A stretch of 16,755 nucleotides of DNA from contig CALHBW010000283.1 of assembly GCA_937930625.1 (NCBI GenBank), positions 1-16,755 of the forward strand. Reading direction: 5' to 3'. Shown here piece by piece: positions 1 to 5,021 of the stretch. The DNA comes from an uncultured Saprospiraceae bacterium. Lineage in GTDB: Bacteria > Bacteroidota > Bacteroidia > Chitinophagales > Saprospiraceae. A program made the translations under genes and the position numbers. A model generated the notes under the pieces. The model was not told the origin of the DNA and made no database searches. It saw only the letters and a program-made list of their open reading frames with translations. The number at the start of each line of letters is the position of its first letter. The first letter of the stretch is position 1.

Positions 1-213
1 TTGAATCTCAATAACTACGCGGTCTTTTTTACTTTCTGCAAAAATATCTAATTTAAAATCTATGTGACCAATCGAAGGGCGAAATTGCTTTTCCGTCTCA
101 ATTTTATCGACCTGCACATCAATGCCCAATACGTCTTTCACGAAAGCGTGAAAGACGATTGGGTCGGTAAATGCTTTTTTAAAAATGACTTCGTTATCAA
201 GATTTGCAAGCAT
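1..213 (-). CDS. PD-(D/E)XK nuclease family transposase / Rpn-like protein, 5' part only
   Basis: The reverse strand from an ATG at 211-213 is open for 71 codons to the window edge, so only the N-terminal part is visible. The translation starts MLANLDNEVIFKKAFTD and continues with a '(V)LGIDVQVDKIETEK' segment and then D52-F-K-L-D56 ... I68-E69-I70-Q71. This pattern (acidic residue, short strand, then E-x-Q) is the typical N-terminal core of the PD-(D/E)XK transposase/Rpn recombination-promoting nuclease family, which is common and multicopy in Bacteroidota. D56, E69 and Q71 are the likely active-site residues. The family is a restriction-endonuclease-fold DNA nuclease, usually about 250-330 residues, so most of the gene lies outside. 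The start lies 16 bases after a hairpin that ends the preceding gene. I see no TAnnTTTG site of its own, so read-through from the gene upstream is possible. Family call is recognition from memory of the N-terminus. Confidence 0.8.
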   Translation of the reverse strand, partial: MLANLDNEVIFKKAFTDPIVFHAFVKDVLGIDVQVDKIETEKQFRPSIGHIDFKLDIFAESKKDRVVIEIQ

Positions 214-228
214 AGCAAATTTGTTTAA

Positions 229-246
229 ACAGATGTGGACATCTGT
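229..246 (-). terminator. Perfect 8-bp palindromic hairpin after the solute-binding/OmpA gene
   Basis: ACAGATGT, two bases, ACATCTGT forms a perfect inverted repeat starting just after the stop codon of the OmpA-fusion gene. On the minus strand it is followed by TTTAAACAAATTT, a mediocre U-rich tail. It could be a weak terminator or, because it sits only 16 bases before the next start codon, an operator for the nuclease-like gene. Confidence 0.45.
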
Positions 247-252
247 GTTACG

Positions 253-1845
253 TTACGCACCAACTAACTCAAAGTCAGTACGGCGGTTTTTACTTCTACA
301 AGAATCGGAGTCTTGATTGCAAACGGGTTTGTCAGGTCCATTTCCGATGACGATAAAGCGGTTAGTATCCATCTTGTAGGTGTCGCGGAGGTAGTTGGCA
401 ACCGACTGAGCGCGTTTTTTAGAAAGCGTGACGTTGTTGGCATAATTACCGGTGCTGTCTGTATTGCCTTCTATACGGATACGCGCACCTGCAAAGGTCT
501 TGGCAATGTCGGCAAACTCAAGGTCAATGATACGCTTGGCATTTTCATCCAATTGAAATTCGCCTGTACGGAAGCTGATACTCGCTCGCTTGGTAGCGAT
601 AGCGGGCTTGGTTTCTTGGTCTTTGGTGACGGGGGCAAATTTGATGCTTTCCGAATTGTGCTGCTTGCCGCTTAGATTGGTAGCGCGTACTGCGGTAGGA
701 TTTGACACCAATCTCCACGAAGGCGCAGAGTTGGCAGCTTCGGCAAAATCGCCACCTAATGCGACGTATTTTTTCTTGGTTTTGTTGTACAATTCTTCTG
801 CGCTTACGCTAGTGGCATCGGTGTTGAGTCCGAAGAAGTCAAGATTGTCGCCGTGCGTGGTAAGGCGTACATTGTCGATAGCAGCGAGGGCATCACCTTC
901 AGGAATATTCAATCCTTCAGAGAGAATACGGGCAGCTTTTTTCTTGCTGCTTGCCGAGCCGTTGATTTCGGCTGCACCTTTCATCCAACCTTCATATAAT
1001 TGCTGCATACGCTCGCGATTGTTTTCGATAAATGATTTTTTCGCCATAAAACCATCAGCGATAATGTGTGTAGCACTGCGTGTATTTTGGAGAATACGTG
1101 CGCCGGGAACTTTACGTACAGCATCCTCGTCATCAGGACTCCAAACAACGGCTGCGGCTACTTCGCGGTTTTTGAAGGCGGCGGCGGCATCAATTGCATT
1201 GGCAAAATAAACGGGTTTGACATCACGAATGGTCATACCACCCGCTTCGAGCAACCACATTAGGAAAGAGTGCGAAGGGGTCATTTGTGCTACGGCAACT
1301 TTTTTACCACGCAAATCTGCCACACTGCGAATACCACGCTCTACGACGATAGCATCACCACCACGCGACCAGTCTGCCTGAAAGACGATTTGTGGGTCGC
1401 CGGCACGAACACCTGCTTCTGTAGGATAAGCGTCAATGGTACACCAGAGTAAGTCCACTTCGTCATTGTCGAAGGCTTTACGGGAGCCATCGAAATCATC
1501 GAGGACTTTGAAATTGACCTTAAAACCGTAGTCTTTGTAAAAACGAGATTTGGTGTTGGCACTGAAACCTTCATTGAAGTATTGACCACCTGCGTAGCCA
1601 CCCCAAGTTACGACACCGACATTGATGACATCGCCGTCACCGCCTCGGTTGTTATTGGTACGTCTTGGTTCGGTATTGCTGTTGTCGCGGTCATTGTTTC
1701 TATCGACGTTGGTGGTATTGGTATCATTACCGTCGTTATTGACGATTTTGTCAAGTACACCCATCTGGTTTAGACCGAAAACGAGTGCGCCAATAATAAG
1801 GAAGACTATAAGTAATTTTGAAAATGCTGTTAATCGCTTTGCCAT
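253..1845 (-). CDS. Membrane-anchored solute-binding domain fused to OmpA-like peptidoglycan-binding domain
   Basis: 530 residues. Residues about 8-27 (SKLLIVFLIIGALVFGLNQ) form one membrane helix or uncleaved signal anchor, followed by a low-complexity Asn/Asp/Arg linker (about 36-72). Residues about 74-360 look like a type II periplasmic binding protein of the NMT1/SsuA (nitrate, taurine, aliphatic sulfonate) kind: VGVVTWGGYAGG at the start, 'EVDLLWCTIDAYP', 'DLRGKKVAVAQMTPSHSF', 'AAAFKNREVAAAVVWSP'. Residues about 421-530 are an OmpA_C domain with NTDSTG (D463), N471-xx-L-S-xx-R478-A and N520-R-R; D463 and R478 match the residues that hold diaminopimelate in OmpA. A Cys pair (C509, C516) sits in a loop insert. 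No permease or ATPase gene is near, so a sensing or scaffold role at the cell wall is more likely than transport (inference). A TAnnTTTG site 73 bases upstream and a terminator before it suggest its own transcript. Ligand unknown. Confidence 0.85.
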   Translation of the reverse strand: MAKRLTAFSKLLIVFLIIGALVFGLNQMGVLDKIVNNDGNDTNTTNVDRNNDRDNSNTEPRRTNNNRGGDGDVINVGVVTWGGYAGGQYFNEGFSANTKSRFYKDYGFKVNFKVLDDFDGSRKAFDNDEVDLLWCTIDAYPTEAGVRAGDPQIVFQADWSRGGDAIVVERGIRSVADLRGKKVAVAQMTPSHSFLMWLLEAGGMTIRDVKPVYFANAIDAAAAFKNREVAAAVVWSPDDEDAVRKVPGARILQNTRSATHIIADGFMAKKSFIENNRERMQQLYEGWMKGAAEINGSASSKKKAARILSEGLNIPEGDALAAIDNVRLTTHGDNLDFFGLNTDATSVSAEELYNKTKKKYVALGGDFAEAANSAPSWRLVSNPTAVRATNLSGKQHNSESIKFAPVTKDQETKPAIATKRASISFRTGEFQLDENAKRIIDLEFADIAKTFAGARIRIEGNTDSTGNYANNVTLSKKRAQSVANYLRDTYKMDTNRFIVIGNGPDKPVCNQDSDSCRSKNRRTDFELVGA

Positions 1846-1854
1846 GATTTAGTT

Positions 1855-1882
1855 GATTAGTGATTGGTGATTAGTGATTGGT
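1855..1882. repeat. Period-7 tandem repeat (GATTAGT/GATTGGT)
   Basis: Four heptamers in the order GATTAGT, GATTGGT, GATTAGT, GATTGGT, i.e. two perfect 14-mers, lie directly before the start codon of the OmpA-fusion gene and so in its mRNA leader. It is one of several intergenic heptamer tracts in the window. Confidence 0.8.
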
Positions 1883-1917
1883 TGATTTGGTGCTTTGTTC
1901 GAAACCTATAAGGTTTT

Positions 1918-1925
1918 CAAAACTA
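1918..1925 (-). promoter_or_regulatory. Candidate -7 element (TAGTTTTG) for the OmpA-fusion gene
   Basis: Read on the minus strand this is TAGTTTTG, matching the Bacteroidota -7 consensus TAnnTTTG, 73 bases before the ATG. A clear -33 TTTG is not visible at the usual distance. It adjoins an 18-bp perfect palindrome (1925-1942) that overlaps the end of the MITE-like element. A small hairpin (AAACCT-ATA-AGGTTT, 1902-1916) lies just downstream in the leader. Confidence 0.4.
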
Positions 1926-1936
1926 TATTGATATAT

Positions 1937-2090
1937 CAATATGTTCGCCAAATGAATAATTGCAAATTCGTAGAGGATGATTTATTGTTTTTAATTTTTA
2001 TAAATCATTAAAAATAAATAAAATACAAATTATTTTTTTAAATTAATTATCAATTCTACATTCTCAATTATCAATTTGGCGAAGACATTG
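1937..2090. mobile_element. 154-bp MITE-like element, copy 1
   Basis: It begins CAATATGTTCGCCAAAT and ends ATTTGGCGAAGACATTG, whose reverse complement is CAATGTCTTCGCCAAAT: terminal inverted repeats of 17 bp with 15 matches. A second copy of exactly the same length and ends lies in opposite orientation at 13947-14100. The interior is very AT-rich with no reading frame, as expected of a non-autonomous element. The right arm (2046-2080) is built of heptamers (ATTATCA, ATTCTAC, ATTCTCA, ATTATCA, ATTTGGC). Flanks ATATAT and ATACAT are only a possible imperfect target duplication. No transposase with these ends is in the window. Confidence 0.7.
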
Positions 2091-2121
2091 ATACATATGT
2101 GGTGATTATTTATTTCAAAAA

Positions 2122-2164
2122 CAGCCGTTTCCAATTATTTCAAAAAAATAATCAAAAACGGCTG
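2122..2164 (-). terminator. Stem-loop terminator downstream of the membrane coiled-coil gene
   Basis: CAGCCGTTT at 2122-2130 pairs with AAACGGCTG at 2156-2164. After a three-base internal mismatch the stem continues with ATTATTT against AAATAAT, closing on a five-base loop. On the minus strand it is followed by TTTTTGAAATAAAT. It sits 174 bases after the stop of the 341-residue gene and would separate that transcript from the OmpA-fusion gene. A T-rich stretch also follows on the plus strand, so it may act both ways. Confidence 0.65.
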
Positions 2165-2181
2165 CGTATATTTTTATTTAA

Positions 2182-2337
2182 TTGTCATAAATTCTCAATG
2201 AATGAGTGAATGAATTTTGAATGAATGAATCTTTTCGATGTGTCTATGTTTGAAATACGTTGACAGAGAAAATATTAGTACATTGTGATTCATTCATTCT
2301 TTCATTCAAAATTCATTCATTGAGTATTGATTGTCAA
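2182..2337. repeat. Large inverted repeat with (AATG)n-like arms
   Basis: Arms of about 49 bases (2182-2230 and 2288-2337) are imperfect reverse complements around a 57-base spacer that is not repetitive. Each arm is a degenerate tetranucleotide run: AATGAATGAGTGAATG on one side, CATTCATTCTTTCATTC on the other. The right arm ends at the base before the TAA stop of the 341-residue gene, so the transcript of that gene would fold into a long hairpin at its 3' end. Confidence 0.75.
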
Positions 2338-3363
2338 TTAAAAATCAAACAAATTATCGTACTGGTTGGCGTGGTCTTTTTGTTTGACGCGTTGTGGTTC
2401 TGCTTCAAGGTCAAGTACCACATCTTCATTATTTGCTTCCAATAAAAGCATATCTTTCTCGTCGCCCAAAATGAGTGATTCGCCTTCTTTTTCCCATTTT
2501 TCGAGCATTGCCAAACCATCTTCTTCAAATACGCCGTTTTGCAAATCAATGGAATCCATGAAGTTAGAAGACATATCCATGAAGCGTTCCATTTCACCGA
2601 TTTTCTGACTTACATCGTCGGCTACTGCCTCAAGTGCCATGTCGAACATAACGCGCTTGTCGTTATTACCGGCAATGATATTACGGGCAGATTGCATAGC
2701 GGAGTGGCTGGCGCGAATGGCTGAACGTTCCTGTTTTTTGACCTCTACTTGATCCACTACATCTTCGAGCATAATCTCCGAATTTTCGTGCATACGCGTG
2801 AGGACACGGTAAAGAACTTCCATCTTTTTGTACAAATCTTCCAAGCGGATATTTGATTCTTTCAAACGTCCTGCCTTGCGCGATTTCAAGACCATCTGCG
2901 CGCGCTTGTCCGTTTGTTTGGCTCGGCTGGCGAGATTGAGATTCGCTTTGATTTGCTTTTGATTATTATTAATGGTCTCACGCAGTTTGTGCATTTGTCC
3001 GCGTAGGATGCCGATTTGTTTGTTCATCTTACGAAGGTTAGATTTGAGGTCATCTACGTAAGATTGAAGAATACCAATCGGGTCGATTTGCACGAAAAGC
3101 CCTGTCACCCATCGCATGACGCTTTTGTAGCCATAGCTGACAAGTGCGCGCATCTTCGGGTCGAGTACCATATAAATGATAGCTCCGAGTGCTGCTAAAG
3201 TTAAGGCTAACTGTAGCAGTGTAAGTGCGCCGGATAGCAATACGGGTAGTACTAAAAAGAGTCCATATCCGACAGCCGCCGCGATACCTACTGCGAATAT
3301 TGTTCCTGTGACTCCTTCGGGTCGTTGCCAAAATGATTTGGGTTTGAAATCTTTCATTTCCAT
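2338..3363 (-). CDS. Membrane-anchored coiled-coil protein, unknown function
   Basis: 341 residues. Two hydrophobic segments at about 19-38 and 44-67 form a helical hairpin; the rest (about 98-290) is almost entirely charged, heptad-rich helix such as 'LRKMNKQIGILRGQMHKLRETINNNQKQIKANL', with an acidic tail to residue 341. I do not recognise a named domain. The long helical body after a membrane anchor recalls XpaC-like proteins or the PspA/ESCRT-III-like class, but I cannot show homology. It lies 57 bases after the soluble coiled-coil gene on the same strand, almost certainly co-transcribed. Both coiled-coil proteins could form a hetero-oligomer at the inner membrane, and the solute-binding/OmpA protein next door would act in the periplasm (inference). 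Start: ATG at 3363; a second ATG two codons on would work as well. Confidence 0.8.
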   Translation of the reverse strand: MEMKDFKPKSFWQRPEGVTGTIFAVGIAAAVGYGLFLVLPVLLSGALTLLQLALTLAALGAIIYMVLDPKMRALVSYGYKSVMRWVTGLFVQIDPIGILQSYVDDLKSNLRKMNKQIGILRGQMHKLRETINNNQKQIKANLNLASRAKQTDKRAQMVLKSRKAGRLKESNIRLEDLYKKMEVLYRVLTRMHENSEIMLEDVVDQVEVKKQERSAIRASHSAMQSARNIIAGNNDKRVMFDMALEAVADDVSQKIGEMERFMDMSSNFMDSIDLQNGVFEEDGLAMLEKWEKEGESLILGDEKDMLLLEANNEDVVLDLEAEPQRVKQKDHANQYDNLFDF

Positions 3364-3398
3364 ATATAGAATTAAGTTTAAGATTAAGTTTAAATTGA

Positions 3399-3430
3399 AT
3401 TAATCATTAATCATTAACCATTAACCATTA
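3399..3430. repeat. Period-7 tandem repeat (ATTAATC/ATTAACC)
   Basis: Two ATTAATC, two ATTAACC and a partial unit in perfect register, in the 57-base gap between the two coiled-coil genes and running into the stop codon of the upstream one (3421-3423). Confidence 0.8.
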
Positions 3431-4137
3431 TTTTCATTAGCTAAGTGTTGCTTCATTTTTGTAATATCGTCTTCGAGTTGTTGACGAATATACTGGTAGG
3501 AAACCTCAAAATCTGCCTTGGTCATTAAGATTTTATCTTGTGCGCCTGAGACTTCCTGTTTGGTTTTTTCGAGGAGTTGTTTATGTTCTTCAATTTCTTT
3601 TTTTAGTTGTTCGATTTGTTGGTTTTTCTGTTCGACGGCTTTTTCCAACTTTACCAACATGTCTTTGCGTTGCCCCACGCGTTGTTGGATTTGGCGTTCT
3701 GCGGTTTGCAAGAATTTTTTCTCTTCTTTCTCCAACACACCTGCATACGCTTGTGCCGTTTTGATGAGATAATCAGAAGTAACACCCATCGTTTTGGCTA
3801 CGGCAAATGCTGATTTGTAGCGCATTTCCTCGCTCATGCCCATGCCTTCTGTTCCCTGAATCGCTTGTTTGAACTCAATGTAATCAAAGCCGTCTATATT
3901 ATTGGCTTCGATGGCTTTGAGTAGCATCGTTGTGAACTTTTCGGTCACTTGTCCGCTTTTGTCCGTTCGTGGGGGCGGAGGTGGAACGTGCTTTTCAGCT
4001 GCCGAATTGCTCGGTTTGTCTGCGGACTTGCTTTCTTTTTTAGCAGGTTTCGCAGGCTTCTTTTTTGCAGATGAAGGCTTTGGTTTAGCCGCCGTCTCGT
4101 CCTCAACGATAAAAAGCGATTTAAGATTTTTGAACAT
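3421..4137 (-). CDS. Soluble coiled-coil protein with Pro/Lys-rich linker, unknown function
   Basis: 238 residues with no signal peptide and no membrane segment, so probably cytoplasmic. Residues 1-15 (MFKNLKSLFIVEDE) are followed by a Lys/Pro/Ala/Ser low-complexity linker (about 17-65), a small helical domain (about 66-130, 'EKFTTMLLKAIEANNIDGFDYIEFKQAI... GMGMSEEMRYKSAFAVAKTMG') and a C-terminal coiled coil (about 130-232). I know similar proteins only as conserved hypotheticals of Bacteroidota. First gene of a pair with the 341-residue membrane coiled-coil gene. The layout soluble helix protein, membrane helix protein, solute-binding/OmpA protein resembles, from memory, TelA/XpaC/binding-protein clusters described in other phyla, but no sequence match is claimed. 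Its leader may be about 180 bases if the TATTTTTG site upstream is the promoter. Confidence 0.8.
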   Translation of the reverse strand: MFKNLKSLFIVEDETAAKPKPSSAKKKPAKPAKKESKSADKPSNSAAEKHVPPPPPRTDKSGQVTEKFTTMLLKAIEANNIDGFDYIEFKQAIQGTEGMGMSEEMRYKSAFAVAKTMGVTSDYLIKTAQAYAGVLEKEEKKFLQTAERQIQQRVGQRKDMLVKLEKAVEQKNQQIEQLKKEIEEHKQLLEKTKQEVSGAQDKILMTKADFEVSYQYIRQQLEDDITKMKQHLANENNG

Positions 4138-4204
4138 GTGTAATTAGTGCTGAATTTTGGACGAATAAATTTTAAATGTATTGATAAATTTCATAATCTA
4201 CTTC

Positions 4205-4239
4205 ATTCAAAATTCAACATTCTTCATTCAAAATTACAA
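4205..4239. repeat. Period-7 tandem repeat (ATTCAAA/ATTCAAC/ATTCTTC)
   Basis: Five successive heptamers all starting ATT: ATTCAAA, ATTCAAC, ATTCTTC, ATTCAAA, ATTACAA. They lie between the divergent starts of the coiled-coil gene and the lipoprotein gene, probably within the coiled-coil leader. Confidence 0.7.
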
Positions 4240-4323
4240 AACAGAATAAGGTTTTGTTTTGATTGACTAAATTAATTCTGACAAAATAGTGAAAATATTC
4301 TACAAATGAATAATTTGCGGAGG

Positions 4324-4331
4324 CAAAAATA
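4324..4331 (-). promoter_or_regulatory. Candidate -7 element (TATTTTTG) for the coiled-coil pair
   Basis: On the minus strand TATTTTTG followed by CCTCCGC, a good TAnnTTTG match in the divergent gap, 187 bases before the ATG of the soluble coiled-coil gene. No convincing -33 element is seen. The plus-strand lipoprotein promoter must lie in the same gap, but I see only near matches there. Confidence 0.4.
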
Positions 4332-4358
4332 CGAATTTTCCTTTTATTTAGTGGATTA

Positions 4359-4880
4359 ATGATGAATTTTAGATTTTATATAATTGTGATGATTTCCTGT
4401 CACATCTTTTTGGCTTGTGACGAGGAGCCACCAAGCCCTCCCGATGAAGCAACGGTTTATCATGGCGACATCTATATTGCTTGTGATAATAGTCCGCATT
4501 ATCGTTTTTCATTGGACTCGCTAATGATGAATTGTAACGCTGCGGATACGTCCGATTTTTCCTTTCCAATGGGGATTCAGACGACTATGAGTGCTTGTCT
4601 TTACGATGGCAATTTTTCCCTCGCTGCGAGTGCTTCGGAGTATGACTTTTCAGTGTCGAGGATAGATATGCAGCCTACGTTCACAGACCCGGAGGTTATG
4701 CTGACGCCGATTCCTTTTGTCATTGCAGCCGGAGATACTCTTTTTACAAATAGTTATCCTTTTTATAGTGCATATGAAGCGAATTGGACGGATAATCGTT
4801 TGGAGTTATACATTTATAATGCTTATGTGGGCGGTTGTCTGCATGATATGGTGGTGTGGCGATTGGAGCGAAATGAATGA
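4359..4880 (+). CDS. Putative surface lipoprotein, unknown function
   Basis: 173 residues. A short signal peptide ends in a lipobox-like F-L-A-C, so C20 would be lipidated and the mature protein starts CDEEPPSPPDE. Acidic residues right after the Cys resemble the lipoprotein export signal that sends lipoproteins to the cell surface in Bacteroidota (established for Capnocytophaga and Bacteroides; applied here by inference). The body is beta-rich looking, with Cys at about 42, 59, 80 and 158 that may pair. No domain recognised. It is the only plus-strand gene in the first 14.5 kb, divergent from the coiled-coil pair and convergent with the giant gene. Two adjacent ATG codons (4359, 4362) are equally good starts. 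Confidence 0.75.
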   Translation: MMNFRFYIIVMISCHIFLACDEEPPSPPDEATVYHGDIYIACDNSPHYRFSLDSLMMNCNAADTSDFSFPMGIQTTMSACLYDGNFSLAASASEYDFSVSRIDMQPTFTDPEVMLTPIPFVIAAGDTLFTNSYPFYSAYEANWTDNRLELYIYNAYVGGCLHDMVVWRLERNE

Positions 4881-4905
4881 CAATTCTTGAAAATCCCAAA
4901 AAACA

Positions 4906-4922
4906 TCTCGGCTTAGCCGAGA
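4906..4922 (-). terminator. Short GC-rich hairpin between convergent genes
   Basis: TCTCGGC-TTA-GCCGAGA, a perfect 7-bp stem with a 3-base loop. On the minus strand it is followed by TGTTTTTTGGG, so it suits transcripts coming from the giant gene as a second, backup terminator. On the plus strand, 26 bases after the lipoprotein stop, the U-tail is missing. Confidence 0.5.
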
Positions 4923-4957
4923 CCAAATCCCAATTTGAGGTAACGATAAACGTAAAA

Positions 4958-4990
4958 AACCTCCGGCAAATTTAAAATCTACCGGAGGTT
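4958..4990 (-). terminator. Rho-independent terminator of the giant surface-protein gene
   Basis: AACCTCCGG and CCGGAGGTT pair perfectly (9 bp) around a 15-base AT-rich loop. On the minus strand the stem is followed directly by TTTTTACG. It lies 32 bases after the stop of the 1837-residue gene. Confidence 0.85.
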
Positions 4991-5021
4991 CTCTATATTT
5001 CAAGCTAAATTTGTATTCAAA

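Noticed and set aside
590..1210. Plus-strand open frame opposite the OmpA-fusion gene
   Set aside because: The minus-strand protein has clear solute-binding and OmpA motifs; the plus frame gives no family-like sequence.
1..2100. Nuclease-transposase as the mobiliser of the MITE-like elements
   Set aside because: The element ends are not found next to this gene, and the family is not known to act on terminal inverted repeats; proximity alone is not evidence.
4141..4323. Riboswitch or structured leader in the long untranslated region of the coiled-coil gene
   Set aside because: Only a small CAAAAC/GTTTTG stem and heptamer repeats are visible; no conserved riboswitch core recognised.
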